This document shows, piece after piece, positions 10,719 to 23,657 of a DNA stretch of 64,000 bases (its first letter is position 1; each line of letters starts with the position of its first letter). The notes beneath the pieces were generated by a model that saw only the letters and a program-made list of their open reading frames with translations, was not told the DNA's origin and ran no database searches. This DNA is from Pogostemon cablin. Lineage: Eukaryota > Streptophyta > Magnoliopsida > Lamiales > Lamiaceae. The stretch is taken from NCBI GenBank assembly GCA_023678885.1, contig CM042955.1:21835835-21899834 (forward strand). The letters are read 5' to 3'. Both the position numbers and the translations under genes were made by a program.

Positions 10719-11728
10719 AGCAGTCCATAATTAACTCAATTCAACATCTCAAATCCTACATATCCAGCATTCTTCTCAGTCAATCATATGATTAGCCCTA
10801 CTATAGGACTAGCCACTACACATTGTGTTTAGATCAATACATTCAAAGGCTTGCTCCATTTGAGCCAAAATATGAAGAAAAATAACAATTGAAAAGTAGA
10901 TCGGCTTCTATTTTTTGAAGATGGCCTCCCATCCTTTCAATATGCTAGAATCTTCACCATTGATGATTTCCTCTTTTTAAAGTGATGGAAGGATGAATTG
11001 ATGGATGGATTGTTGAAGATTAAGTGAATTGGATGGATTAAATGTATGGAAATGAATCAAATGGATCTAGTATGTGAAAATATGGTGTGGAATTGTGTGT
11101 AACTGCTCTAATTATGTATTCCTCTTCTCAATTTCACATAAACCAGCCTTTTATATCACTTAAGGACCGTCTAGAAGTTTCCGGAACATTCTGAAATTTA
11201 AAATGCTCTTTGCACCTACACGGGCCGTATAGCAGCACACGACTCGTGTAGTGCACACACAGTTCGGCGTGTTCTGCGCGTTCCCAGACATGGTTCGTGC
11301 AGCAGCGGAGGCCTCTTCCATGGGTGTGTAGCATTTTCTGATGATTGCACACGTCCTTCTCGAACAGGCCTGTGTTCTGCACATGTGGCTTGTGCTGGCG
11401 TACAACTCGTGCGCCGGAACACAACCTTCTCCTGGGCGAGCCCTGCATTCTATGCTCAAACACGGCCATCTCGGACAGGCCCGTGTTCCGCACACGGGGT
11501 GTGTTCAAGCGTGCCCTATTCTTCCTTCTCCGTTTTTCTCCCGATTTCATTTTTCTCCATTTCTTGACCTATTTTGCATATATTTAAGCTCATTTTCACA
11601 TTTCTATCAATTCATACCACATTTTTCATAATTACATAAACTCCACCAAAAGTCACATAAATACGGATGAAAACATCTAAAAATCCACAAACAAAGACAC
11701 TAAAATTAGGTGAAAATGACAACGATCA
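10719..11728 (-). mobile_element. 3' LTR (partial) of a T1-like element
   Basis: On the minus strand the LTR starts TGATCGTTGTCATTTTCACC at 11728, directly after a polypurine tract (aagtttgggggt, 11729-11744). It contains a GC-rich array of ccgtgt/acacgg words at 11210-11520 and ends abruptly at about 10719 against the T2 fragment. It pairs with the fragment at 16976-17430, whose array is nearly the same. Open frames on both strands at 11134-11631 lie in this array and are not genes. Confidence 0.75.
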
Positions 11729-11744
11729 ACCCCCAAACTTAAAG

Positions 11745-13020
11745 TGTGGTTCGTCCTCGAACAACGAAAAATAATAAACAAGATTAGTAATTTTCACCTA
11801 GAAAAACACCTAACGAACATAAACCACAACACATCACAAGTCATAAGGGCTACAAAATCACATTAAGTACTCCTACACTATCAACCTCATAACATAGAAG
11901 ATTAAAAAGTTCAATTTCAAGAAAACAAAAGAGTAATCAAATCCCTTCCGATCCAATCCTCTCTTAAGATATCAAATTCACTCAACACTCTATGGAGTAG
12001 GGTTTTGAACAACATTGATCAACCGATTAGAACCGACTCACCATAGGCTTTCTCATGGACTATGTTCACAAGCCACCCTAGTTTCAATAAGTGATCAAAT
12101 AGGCCTTTATCTTTGGATGTAATGTTTAGGCTCTTTGGTAAGGTAGGAAACTTTGGGTAATATTGATTATTCAAGTGTGGATAATTGAAGAGATGACTCT
12201 TTCTCCAACATCTTCACTTTCAAACTTCCTCCCTTTGTCAATTATTCAAAAGCACTAAATATCAACATATCATGGATTCATTGAGCTTCTTTTGAATGAC
12301 ATACTTCTTTTCTTTTGACTTTTGTATTCCTTGAGAATATTTTATGATTTTGCTCCTTTTCCACTTTTTGTTGAAGTTGCATTTGCTTTTAACTTGAGCA
12401 CTTTCATCCTTTTTCTTGATTCACCCTTTCTTCCATTTACTTGCACATTTTCCACATCTTCCCTTGTAGACCATCATCTCCTCAATTATCCACACATAGG
12501 TTATATATATATATATATAAGGCTTAAGTGGGTTTTTCAAGGATTCTATTGTGCTTAAATCACAAAGAAAAGGCTTATAGGCTCAAATTGGCTAACTAAG
12601 GATGATGTTTGGGTAAGAAATTTTATGGCTATGACTTCATTTAGCAAGGATGACCTAAGATCATATTACAAATTTCAATCATTCAGGCTTCGCTCCTATA
12701 GTCCATGAGCAAGTTCTAGTTTGTCTAAGTACAATCGGTCCTCTCATCAATAATTAACCATGGAGACATGGTTGAGGCTCAACTCTCACAAGCTTTTGCT
12801 CGGATCAAAAAAGAAACATAATTACCCTTCATACTTCTCAAAATTGAACAAATTATATAATCCATGTCACAATTTCAATTAGCAAAAATCCTTAACATGC
12901 TTGCCATCACCTATCACAAACAATGCATCATAGCTCACATTAAAAAACATTCAACACTTTCCCAAAACATACTACCAAACCAACCCTACAAGAATAAAAA
13001 TTACAAACATAAACCAATAG
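11745..13020 (-). other. Non-coding 3' internal region of the Athila-like element
   Basis: About 1.3 kb between the polypurine tract and the LTR inserted at 13026. It has no credible frame. A short tatatatatata run lies near 12503-12520. By position it is the long 3' untranslated region typical of Athila elements. Confidence 0.55.
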
Positions 13021-13025
13021 CAAAG

Positions 13026-14534
13026 TGATCGGCGTGATATTCACCTAGAATTTTGGGTTTAATTGCATGAATTTAATTGGATTTATTTGGCTTTAATTCA
13101 ATAATTAAGCATGATTTTAATGAAAATTCTATTTATTGCTTAATTAGTTTGAGAAAGGTATTTTTGTTTATTTTTGCATAAAAAGGGTGATTTTGAGACA
13201 AAAATGGATTCTACAAGTGAAGAGAAAAATGTGAGAGAAAATGGAGCTCGATTTGGAGTAGAAACAAGCAAGAACGGGCCAAAGGAAAATTTGCTATAAA
13301 TCTCATTTTTGGTCCCACGAGCTAAATTATCCCACATTGATTACTTACCACAAATTCCTCTCACTACCACTACATGAACCCACTTGTCCCACATTGGAAA
13401 CTCACTTAAATTTCTCTCACCCTTACTACTATAAATACCCTCTTCCATGAAAGCCACCATACATAATTCTCCATCAATTAATTTCTATTAAATTGAATCA
13501 TTAGATTCAAAGAGAGCTTTTTAACTAAAGATCTCCATAGTTGAGATCCCTCCCCCTTTCGGGGTGAGGGATCCTTCCGTAGTTTAAATATTTTTCTAGA
13601 TTAGGATTTTTATTATTTTCCAAGAAGGTGGGGACACCAAGGAAAGGATGATCCTCATGGATGTAAAACTTTATTAGGTGAAATATAATCCTACTTATTA
13701 TCTTAATTTGCTTTGGTGGGTGATTGATGCATGATTATGTTTCTTAATTGAATTTTCGACTATGATTAGGTATTGTTTATGGAATATGTATGCATGCTTT
13801 AATTTGGGATTAATGCCTTTGATATTAGTGTATAGTGATTAGGTTGTGTATTGTGTATCAACATGTCTTTTTGTTGCTTTCACCTTAGTTGCTTTACATG
13901 ATTATCACATGTGAGTTTTTTTATTTATTGCATGAGGATTAATATGGAGGGGGGTTTGGCCAAAAGCTTCATATGTTTAGAACTACATAAATGAATACTA
14001 GCGAGATTACTTGTGATTGAGCTAGTGAAGGGAACCAAGCCAATGTGAGCATAGTACCTAGAAAGGGAACATAGGAAAACGTCCCTGCCTCAAAGAGAAA
14101 ATTCTTCGTGATAATATTTCTAGTAGGTATATTAATATCCGTAAGTACCTATGGGAATTGTGAGCATTGGAGATGATCTAATGAGCCATTTTTACTTGCA
14201 TCCTATTCATCTTGGCAAAGAGCTTAGGTGTAGGTATGATTTAGTGATCGCCCTTACCATGATTAGTTTAAAAATGGAATCAATTAATGATTGTTTGAGT
14301 GCATCGAGAAACTATATTTATACCCAAAAATATTGTAATTAGATTTATTTTCCTTGCATTTTATTTTCTCTTATTTTTCTTATCCTCCTTTCGATCGTCC
14401 CTAACTAATCACGATACTATACTTAAAGGCCATGAATCCTAAATTCCCCCGGTTCGATAATTCAACTTGGTTGCCCGTACCTACACGACAAGATTACGCT
14501 TGCTCTTTTACATTGAAAAATGCGATCAAGTTCA
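13026..14534 (+). mobile_element. Solo LTR (family T3)
   Basis: A 1,509-bp LTR starts TGATCGGCGTGATATTCACC and ends ...GATCAAGTTCA, flanked by perfect 5-bp duplications CAAAG (13021-13025 and 14535-14539). It resembles family T1 in its first 30 bases but lacks the GC-rich array. No internal region remains, so the two LTRs recombined. The host is the 3' non-coding region of the Athila-like element. It contains no credible gene. Confidence 0.85.
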
Positions 14535-14830
14535 CAAAGACTCACCAAATAAGAAATATAACAAAAGCACATAACATACATGACTAAAATCATTCATCTC
14601 AAGAATTAAAGCACATCAATTCATCATCTATAACAAGTAAGATCAAATTCCCATCATATTCAAATTATGAAAATCAAACTAAAATACCCAAAATAACAAA
14701 AAGTAAATCACATAAAACTAAAATAAAATCCCAAAGTAAAACCTCCCAAAAACAAAACAATTTAAGTACAATCCAATCCAAATCTAATGAATCAAATCAA
14801 GTCTAAAATTCTTCAAATGAACTACTAGAA

Positions 14831-16402
14831 ATGATAAGCACTAAAATGACTCCCTCATGGCTCCGGAGGTGGAGGTGGATTGTAGGCATTCCATGGTATG
14901 TAAGCACGAGGCGATGCTGGGAACTAGAAGTTGAACATCATCGTCATCATCTCTTTCATATTGTTGGAGTGCACCCGAGACTGCTCCTCGTAGTACTCCC
15001 TACGACGTTGTCTAGCTCGAAGTTCTTGAATATGCATCCCATGCTCCTGCTGTACCTCTCGGATCTCCCTCATCTGTGCTCCATACGTCTGCTACACATG
15101 CCTTATCTCTCTCACTTCATCCATCATGTAATTTCATTGATCATTGACATGTTTGGGGCCCATTGGTGGCTGCTGCTATTGCTCTTTCTCCTCAAACTGT
15201 GGTGGCTCAAGGGCTTGCTCTTCGAACTCCACCTGATGATGTGGTGGCTCCTCCCCGTCTCCTTCCATAGGGACCAGCTCAGCTCTCAGATTGGCTAGCT
15301 CACGGTTCTCTTCAACCCTCATCTATTGGAGAACCTCTTCCACTTCCTCTCTATTTCTTCTATAAAATGCTCTTACACCCCTGGAGTGATTAGCACTAGC
15401 CATTGCCAAATTATCAAACCTCCTTTGAGTGTACACTGTAGTGAGCTCCGAAGCTGGCAAAGGAAACGGAGCCCCTTTTTCTTGCCTTAAGTAGTATTGG
15501 TTTGCAACCACAAATAAAAACTCCATTCTCATCAGTTGATGGTAATTCAACCCTTCGCTTACCATTCTGTTTTCCATTCCTGCAAGATTCACTCTCAATT
15601 TTTGAGATATCATAGTAATCATACCTCCTAACATCAGTCCTTGAGAAGTTTGTCTCTTAGCAACTCTCTCCGCATGTTGCACAAAATGCGCTGCAACATT
15701 CAGTGGTAGCTCATTATAAATGCAATACATGATATATAGTCGTTTCTTTCCCACTGCTCCACTTTCAAATCTCCCCAAGATAGTGTTCGAGACAATCTTC
15801 TCTAAATATCTCATGACTGGATTCCTTATTGCAGTTCCTTTCGAGGCACTGGGAACGTATCCTGCTTGCTCTGTTCCATCATTCACCAAACTCTTCCACC
15901 ATTCTTGCTGATTAAAGCCCCATCCTGTATAAAAGGTTCTATCATCCTCACATGGTGGACATCTAAAGAATTGATTTAGGATGTGTAGAGGAATCTCCCT
16001 TCTCATCACATTATCCAACTGAAGCGTAACCGAAATGGGAAACTTATTCCTATCCTTCTTCACTTAAAATGTACTCATGAACTCAGCAGTTAGATGGTAG
16101 TAAGTAGGGGGCCTTTTATCGAAAAATGCTTCCATATGTGAAAACCTAAACAACTTCCTCAAGTCTTCCTCTATTCCGAACTCTTCCATTGTTGTTGTGT
16201 CTTAGAATCGGGTTAGCTTAATCTTGGGGGCGAGTGTTTGCCAAAAAAGCACATACTTTTCCCAATACTTTTCAAATTCAACCCCAAAGTATTCTGGATG
16301 GACCCCATCTTCCATTAATTGAGCATCGAGATTAGCTAGTTCTCCCGGATCGGTAATGATGATGAAATCCTCATTCCTTGGTCTCACTCTCCTTTCGGCC
16401 AT
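14831..16402 (-). pseudogene. Athila-type extra reading frame (envelope position), decayed
   Basis: The minus-strand frame starts at an ATG at 16402 (MAERRVRPRNEDFIIITDPG). It continues with stops at about 16202 and 16064 into a 246-residue stretch containing RYLEKIVSNTILGRFESGAV, IMYCIYNELPLNVA and QGLMLGGMITMISQKLRV, then after another stop into ENRELANLRAELVPME and a proline-rich tail near 14860. The order of a globular domain, glutamate-rich helix and PPPPPEP tail, and its place before the 3' LTR, fit the extra frame of Athila elements (ATHILA / plant-transposon-protein families). The function of this frame is unsettled; no fusion or signal peptide is visible here. Confidence 0.7.
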
Positions 16403-16975
16403 CTACAATTTACAACAATGCCAAGTCATATTCAATTTCATAATTAAAAATATTAATGCATTAAGTTTAGATTCCACTCTAGTTATTCAACTAAGTGTGA
16501 ACTATACTATGCATTAACATTACACATTCATATCATTATAGCCTCAAGCACTTCACCACAAGTATTCAACTTCACTATCACTCCTTCCAATTATCCATGA
16601 ACTTACACCTCAATTCATATTATACTTGCTCTTATAGGTTCAAAATTAAACCATCACTAATCACTATGAACATATGATCTTAAAATTATAAAAAATTTTC
16701 ACTTAGGCATTTCATCAAACACTTGGTATGCACAACATTTCAATATACCTTCAAAATAAAATCCACATTGCCTCATGCTCAAATCCTCAATACCTAAGCC
16801 TATTTTACTACAATTTAAGCATTTTATGAGCATGAATAAATCAATTTGTAACATCATGTGCATCCAATTTCATCATACTCACAAATCCCTAAATTCAACT
16901 TTCTCATGAACCCTAATTCCACTCTTAATTCAACAATTAAATTGGCACATGTATGTTCAACAATCAATAACACAT
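16403..16975 (-). other. Athila-like internal spacer upstream of the extra frame
   Basis: AT-rich sequence without a credible frame. It joins the extra reading frame directly to a truncated 5' LTR, so gag and pol were deleted or never present in this copy. Confidence 0.5.
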
Positions 16976-17430
16976 TCGTGATTCCGGACACGGCTTATGC
17001 AGCAGCGCACGGCCTCTCCCATGGGCGCATAACATTTTCAGATGACTGCGCACGACCTTCTCGAATAGGCCCGTATTTCGCACACGGTGCGTGTGCTGCG
17101 CATGACTCGTGCGCCGGATCACGGCCTTCTCCTGGGTGAGTCCTGCATTCTGATGCTCAAACACGGCCACCTCGAACAGGCCCGTGTTCCGCACACGGGG
17201 CGTGTCCGAGAGTGCCCTGTTCTTCCTTATCTGTTTTGCTCCCAATTCCATTTTTCTCCATTTCTTGACCTGTTTTGCATATATTTAAGCTCATTTTCAC
17301 ATTTCTATCAATCCATACCACATTTCTCATAATTACAAAAACTCTACCAAAAGTCACATAAATACGGATGAAAACATCCAAAAATCCACAAACAAAGTCA
17401 CTAAAATCTAGGTGTAAATGACAACGGTCA
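16976..17430 (-). mobile_element. 5' LTR fragment of the Athila-like element, inserted in the pararetrovirus
   Basis: On the minus strand it begins TGACCGTTGTCATTTACACC at 17430 and shares its GC-rich array (ccgtgttccgcacacggggc) with the LTR at 10719-11728 at high identity. Homology ends at about 16976. The base after its start is reverse-transcriptase coding sequence of the pararetrovirus, so the element landed in viral sequence. No second target duplication was found because the other end is also truncated. Confidence 0.75.
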
Positions 17431-18072
17431 AATGTGTGATTGTAGAATAATCCCGGACTCGTCAATCTCTACTCCAAGAAACTCAATCCGTCTTGTTGCT
17501 ATTATTGCTTTCTTTTCAGAAAGCACTAATCCTTCCTTGTGACATTCTTCTGAAAATACCTCTAGATGTGCTAAATGTTCCTTCATGCTTTTTGATGATA
17601 TGAGGATATCATTCACATAAACAAACATGAATGAAAAATAATCCTTGAAGAGATCATCCATCTTCCTCTGGTATATCTGGGGTGCATTTTTCAAGCCCAT
17701 AGGCATAACATTCTAGATATAATGGCCTTGTGGTGTGGAGAAGGCTGTGAACTTCTTGCTTCATTCTTCCATCATAATCTGGTATAACCTAGATTTGCAA
17801 TCGAACTTTGAGAATACCATGGCATTCTTGATACAGTTGACCAAGTGTTCCCTACTTGGTATGTAGTATCAATCAAACTCCAAGATATTGTTGATCCCTT
17901 TGTAGTTGATCACAAGCCTCGGCTTTTCCCGCTTAACTTCTCCATGGTTTCGAACTAGAAACCCTGGAATGCTGTATGGAGATACTCCTGGTGATATTAA
18001 CTTAAGGTCCAGATGTTCCTTAAGTATTATCCGCATATCCTTTCGATCTTCTTGGTTCATCAGGATAGGCAT
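17431..18072 (-). pseudogene. Pararetroviral reverse transcriptase, N-terminal part, broken
   Basis: The segment 18072-17869 has EHLDLKLISPGVSPYSIPGF and KPRLVINYKGIN, the fingers region of pararetroviral RT. The segment 17706-17428 has GLKNAPQIYQRKMDD, a YVND active-site box where YVDD is expected, and FLGVEID. The intervening part is frame-shifted. The change in the catalytic box and the loss of everything beyond 17431 mean it is inactive. It follows the protease with the usual spacing. Confidence 0.88.
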
Positions 18073-18138
18073 GTACCTTACGAACTCGTGCTCCTTTCCT
18101 TCTTTTACTTTGAGCGAGGCTTTGAGTTTGTTCTTGTT

Positions 18139-18852
18139 CTACCAGGCTAGATGATCTTCATTGAAGTTCCTCTGTATCTTCTTTTTAACATCCTCCAAAG
18201 ATGTGTGATCTTTGATTGTAACATCTCTCTGTGGGCTTTCTCCCAGGCTTGCCTTGAGAAGGTGGATTGTATCTTCCTTTAGTTTCTCCATCTTCCATCC
18301 TCCTCTGGTCTTTGTTCTCATTTGAAGGACTACTTCGCCATATTTCCTTCGATCATTCATCTTCGGATGGCTAAGTTTTCCTTCATCACCACGCTTGCTG
18401 CGAAATCTGATTGGCATTTTTCTTTGAAATGCATTACGCAGTCTTGGTGCAATGATCTTATGTTCATAAAAAGTTGTGAAAATAAGCCTTCTAGTTGCGT
18501 TTTCTTGGGTAAAATATTTGAATGTCTGTAGGAAATTATTTCCTAACAGAATATCTGCTCCGGTATCATGAAAATATAATGGTGGAGTCTTCACCTTGTA
18601 CCATGGGGTACGATCCGCTCCTCCGATCATGATTTTCGCTTGCTTGATTTCTCTTTTAAGGATTAGCACCTTTTGTGAGAAATCTATTCCTAGAACCGTT
18701 GGCAAGTCTTCGTCTGAGTCTTTAGGAAAGACTCCTTCTCTTGTTGTGCAAATGTCGGCTCCAGAATCAATATATGCCGCAACATATTCTGCACGATACT
18801 CCTTATATATTATCCCGATGGTGATATATATCGAGAATAGACTTGTGGTCAT
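18139..18852 (-). pseudogene. Pararetroviral aspartic protease region
   Basis: A 237-residue stretch with the catalytic box YIDSGAD near residue 33 and a second conserved strand LLGNNFLQ near residue 102, typical of retropepsin-like proteases of caulimovirids that process the polyprotein. The tail, with basic and GDEGKL segments, leads toward RT. The 18853-19048 gap still carries protease-proximal coding signal in another frame, so a frame shift separates it from the movement protein. Confidence 0.85.
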
Positions 18853-19048
18853 GGGTAGATCAGAGCTTATAAAAGTCCTGAGCGTTTATTAGTAGACCTT
18901 ATATCTTTTTTCCTTGACTGTAAACTCCATTCCATCTTGTAATTGCTCCCAAGGCTTATGATCCTCGAGAAACTCCAATCCCAGTACTAGTTGTTGGGAA
19001 TCTTCTTGCAACTCCCTCGATAATTAGCTCAAGATCACCAAGTTTGAG

Positions 19049-20053
19049 CTATCCTTGATATCTCCCAGTTGTTGGTTGTTGGAGATAATATAGGAAATCA
19101 CAAGGAATAGAGTTTTCCTCTTTTGTGATGTCGAATATTACTTCGACTCCTCTCCATCCTTTCGGGCATTTCAGTTCACCTTTAGTTATGAACTTCTCCG
19201 ATTCCTGGATTACCTCCATTATTGGTTTATTTTCCCATCTTTCATTTCTCATCCTATCTTCTTGGAAAGAAATCCTTCTCTGTTTGAATTTGAGGCTATC
19301 TTGTCTGCTCCAGACTAGCTTATCCTTGATCCGCAAATCCATATCGTGAATTGGCGATAACTCCATAATTTCTGGCCTAGTTGCGCATGCAACCCTTTCG
19401 AATACTTTTGGTATCTCAATATACTCCTTCATTTGGAATAAATCCGAATGATGGGTGTTGGATAGAGTATATGAGATACTGTAAGTGATAGAGTACGGTC
19501 GGTTTCCCTCTTTCATCAACTCTTTATTTTTGAAATCTTGATGAAGGGTGAGTACTCTGCTGAAATCTCTATCTGCCAGATTATAGGCAATCCTGGGGTA
19601 GATATAGGATGCCACCTTGCCTGCATATAGGTTCCCCGAGATTTCTCCCAGGCATGCTTCTCTTGGATTCTTAATCCTTTTATCAAAGATTGTTATATCG
19701 ATTGGTGTATCGATACCTTCTTTGAATGTTGCTTTAATGAGGATTCGAATGGCTCTAATATGGATCCAAGACATGGTCTTAACAATTTTCTCCTTTAGTT
19801 TACTAAGTTCCTTTTTGATTTCATCGATAGGAACCAGTTGCATTTCCATCACATTGTTTGTGAGCTCCATTGGGATGGAAATCTCCCCTTCGGTCAACTT
19901 GTATATGATGTTGTGCTTTTTCTTCTTAAAACTGAGGAACCTCTCCAGTCGTCCTACGGTGAATCCATCGTATAGATCGAGCCTTGGATCCTCCTTCATG
20001 ATTCTCATAAGGGTTTTATGATAAATGGATGTCTGGAAAAAGAATCCAGACAT
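19049..20053 (-). pseudogene. Pararetroviral movement protein (30K superfamily)
   Basis: 334 residues without a stop, the longest intact piece of the insertion. Residues about 90-200 carry the 30K-type core: IRAIRILIKATFKEGIDTPI, an acidic D.RI.NP.EA.LG segment, then GKVASYIYPRIAYNL and a D-F-S-R-V-L-TLHQDF strand. Family members form or gate plasmodesmal tubules. The C-terminal 100 residues are charged and end before the protease. It lies after the coat region rather than before it. Confidence 0.82.
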
Positions 20054-20269
20054 GTCTTATTGCATCTCCTATCTGAAGTTTTCTTCTTCACTCCGACTCA
20101 TCTTAGGAAGATCCCTCCTAAATGAAGAATTCTTCTTCAAAGATACTTTTCTCTGAGGGTATATCTTTAAACTGATATACCTGTACCAGATCCTGGAAGT
20201 AAACAACTTCCTCTATTTCTGGAGTTGTCTCAAACTGCTGCACTCCCCGTTTCTAGTTTTCTGGGCAAT

Positions 20270-20330
20270 CTAGTGAGATGTGCGCTCTTGCTCCACATGT
20301 GTAACAGTTACAATCCTTGAATTTTTCATT
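20270..20330 (-). pseudogene. Coat-protein zinc knuckle (CCHC)
   Basis: On the minus strand the frame reads C-Y-T-C-G-A-R-A-H-I-S-L-D-C, i.e. CX2CX4HX4C, the RNA-binding knuckle at the C-terminal side of the caulimovirid coat protein. A stop follows shortly after. It is too short to appear as a separate open frame. Confidence 0.8.
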
Positions 20331-20447
20331 GGCTCATATAGCTGCTCTTAGAAATGTCTTTCTTGTAGGAGTTCGTCATGTGCTTCTTTGGTTTGACCCT
20401 GAGGATGACGCTTGACTTCTTGAACTCCATCTAGATGGTCCATATCT

Positions 20448-21580
20448 TTACCCTGATTTATAGCTGAGCCTTCTGTTTGGACCAAAAGGGTCTTGGTCTC
20501 TGGACCTCCATCCTCCGTTCCTTTGTGTGTAAGAATGATTCTTCTTCATCCTTTTCTGCTTCCTTGGACTTCTTTCAATGATGGTTGAAAGATCATTGCT
20601 TTCGCAGCATAAGGGGACTGTCTTGTTGATTCCCCTTAATCTCTTGTAGTTTTTGTGTAATGATGCCTGATGACACCATTCCCTATCTTGGCTTTGAGGA
20701 ATGACATTTTCTTTGATATCGAATCTAGCTCGCATGGTTCATACTCCTTGATCAGCATTTCTCTCCATAGGCTTGGGATCTTGGCAAAGAATAACTGGAA
20801 TACTTCCTCCTCCTTGATCTTTAATTTCCATCTATACTCTGTGAAGAGTTTGATGTATTCGTCTACGTGACCGATGTCAAGTAGTTCCATGCTGTATAGG
20901 GCATTCCTATACTTCTTCTTCTTTTCTTTTTTCATTCCTTCGAAGTAATCTACTCCAATGAAATATATCTTGAAGATCTTAGCCATGCAATCAACAATTT
21001 TGGCAAGGTCTTCTCCTTCCATGGCCTCCTTTTTTACATCGTCCGAGAGCAGCTCCCAGTCACACTTCACTGATCCTTCCAGGCTCATAGTTAGGAATTT
21101 TATGAACCATTCTTTATCAAGTTCTAGTGCTCCTCGTGCAATCTTCATTGCATTTATCCACTCATCGATCAAGGTTTCTCTGTTCTTGAAGTCTAGAGTA
21201 TCGAGGTTCAGGATCAACCCTTATGGATTTATCGGTTCAAGGTGAGACCGACCATATGAGGTGTTGTGTAGATTAGATCCTCGAACTCGGCTTGCTCTTG
21301 TTGACAATCCCATCATCTTTATTTTGAAGTTTCCTTGTTGTTGGGTTGTCTCTTCTTGTCTGGTTTTATGGACTCTATATGTTCCAGAAGTTCTCTCATC
21401 TTGACTCAGATCACGTTGTGTCTGCGGATCCTGTGACTGTTGTTGAGAGCTTGAAGTCTCCTCAACATTCATCTTTAGATCTACAATAGTTAGTTCTTGG
21501 AAGGACTCATATAGATCTTGCAGGTCTTCAAGATTTGCTCGTTCCATTTGGAGATGTAGATTCTCCTCGAAGGATGCCAA
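20448..21580 (-). pseudogene. Pararetroviral coat-protein region, broken in three frames
   Basis: Pieces at 21580-21221, 21217-20636 and 20735-20448 run in the same direction. The middle one (193 residues) has DEWINAMKIARGALELD, KYRNALYSMELLDIGHVDEY and a lysine-rich TEYRWKLKIKEEEVFQLFF segment, like coat-protein cores of caulimovirids, where a helical capsid domain precedes a basic arm and the zinc knuckle. The first piece is glutamine/serine-rich. The CACTA insertion lies just upstream at 21585. Confidence 0.72.
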
Positions 21581-21599
21581 TCATCAGTACACCAAAAAC

Positions 21600-21920
21600 A
21601 CTGATAGACATCGCCGAATAGACATCGGTTATTCATAAAATATGATGTATTTTCCTTAAAAACCGATGTCTTTTCCTAAACCGATGTCTATCAGCGTAAA
21701 AGCACGCTGATAGACATCGATTTTTAATAAAAATGCGCTAATAGACATCAGTTTTTATTGATCGATGTCTTTCAAGCGATGTCAATTCATTACTCTTTAA
21801 AAAAGATGCTGATAGACATCGGTTCTTCAAATCGATGTTTTTGGTCCTGATGTCTTTATAATTTCTAACTTAATATCGCTATTAGACATCGGTTTTAAGA
21901 AACTGATGTCTATTATTTGA
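21600..21920. repeat. Left sub-terminal repeat array of the CACTA element
   Basis: The word gatgtcta/agacatcg recurs about every 20-35 bases in both orientations. Such motifs are the expected binding sites of the CACTA DNA-binding protein (TnpA-like). Confidence 0.8.
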
Positions 21921-22079
21921 TGTCTTTTAAAATTTCTATTTCAAATTCTTTTTAAAACTTAATTCAAAAATTAAAATACAAGACACGCTTTCTCCAAATT
22001 ATAAAGACGTTTTCTCTATTGTTTGACGTGTTTGATTAAGGATAACACTTATCTCCAAAATTTACAATTGGAATAGAAG

Positions 22080-22305
22080 TTACATCGTGTTGCGCGACCG
22101 CTAATGATGATGGCGAAAGTCAAGGAGACGACGGGGAATGTGAGAAGTGCTTATTGAACTCGGGAGGATGAGGGATACGGGAAAGTTGTGGAGAGTTTCA
22201 CGCGACATCGGCTGAAGGCGACTGAGAAAACTCGAGTGTGGACGATTAAAAAAGCTGATTGAGGAAGCTCAGGATGAACTCAAGCTCATCGGTCATATGA
22301 TTGGT
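22080..22305 (+). pseudogene. Exon-like piece of unknown gene inside the CACTA element
   Basis: A comparatively GC-rich block in AT-rich surroundings. One frame reads KKLIEEAQDELKLIGHMIG just before a gtgcgtt donor-like site; another begins ATGATGGCGAAAGTCAAGG. It looks like captured coding DNA with frame damage. I do not recognise the source. Confidence 0.35.
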
Positions 22306-23657
22306 GCGTTCACTATTTGCTTCATTTCTATTTCCAAAATGATTGGTCTCAATTTCCCACTGCTTCCATACAGATACATATCATCTGTATTTTTTCGATT
22401 CTAAAAAATGAAATTTGAGATTCGTTTGGTTTAGATATCTAATTAGGGTTCAATTAATCTTATGTTGGTGTTGAAAAATATTGTTTTGGTGCCAAAGGCT
22501 TTTTCAGTTTACTCGAATATCTGAAAAAAAAGTAATGAATTACAGCTATCTTCCTTCATACTAACTCATGGTTTAACGTTTATCTAGCTTAGAGTCTGAA
22601 TCTTTAAGAAAAAATATAAGCTCAAACTTTGAATGATGTCAATACATGTAAATATATAGATCCAATTTTATGGCTTCACTATCAGGATAAATTACTAGAG
22701 TGTTGTATGTGTGATTTGACTATGTACAAAAACTTATTAGTTACATACTATGAGGTATTAAGTTGAAATCCTTCAAATTTCTTACAACTACTTTTTCACT
22801 TTAATTCATTTTTATTCAACTACTCCAGCTATTAAGACACTCATTTAACCCAGGTAAGAGTGGTTGGTGTTATTATTTTTATTTTCTTTTATTTTTTCCC
22901 TTTTTTCTGGTTTTTATCCATTAGATCTTATATCATACTATTTATTTCAGCTTGACTATGTGGTTAATCACTTGGGGTTGATGATCGACCTTGATTTCAG
23001 CTTGAATGTGCGAGTAATTAATGATTTGGCTGATTCTATATAGGCAAGAAAGAGTAGGTGATATAAGTGCACTAGAATAAACACCATAGTTAATTCAGTT
23101 TCAAAGGGTGATAATCCAAAATGTGTGGTTAATCACTTTCCTCTGTAATAGTAATTTAGATTTCGCATATACATTAAGTGTAGGTGGATCTGGTTGTATC
23201 TTCAACTACTAGAACCTGTGTAAGATCTGCAATACTCGTTCAGTTACATGAGTAGCATACATGCTTCCGTGGTTGTGAAGAACAATTTGTAATATTTCAG
23301 TTTGGTAGTTATTTTATAGGTGAGAATGTGAAAGAGCTCTTTATCCTTGTATTTTTATGGTACTTTGCTAACTTCAATGATGGGCCTCTCATTTAGTCAC
23401 ATGCTTTTGTATACTTCTTGTAGGATAGCTAGCTCTCATGTACATTGCTATGAAAAAAGATGTTGCTATTATTGCACGGGCACTGAATCATTCTACTATT
23501 CTGCTTTCACTGCATGTGTTTTTCCTTCTTGACGGAAAACTTTATAGTTTTAAGTTGTTCATGTAGGATAAAATAAGTTGATTATTTTTTTTCCACCATT
23601 TTAATACGCAAGCAGCTACAAAGGAAAGGGACATGCTTAAGCCTTACGGATAGCAAT

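Noticed and set aside
11134..11631. Overlapping open frames on both strands, up to 138 codons
   Set aside because: They lie in the GC-rich ccgtgt/acacgg array of an LTR; the words lack stops in several frames, and the same happens at 27428-27938 and 16858-17332.
14831..15298. 155-codon plus-strand open frame rich in leucine and tryptophan
   Set aside because: It is antisense to the C-terminal part of the Athila extra frame; the minus strand gives the recognisable helical and proline-rich coding signal.
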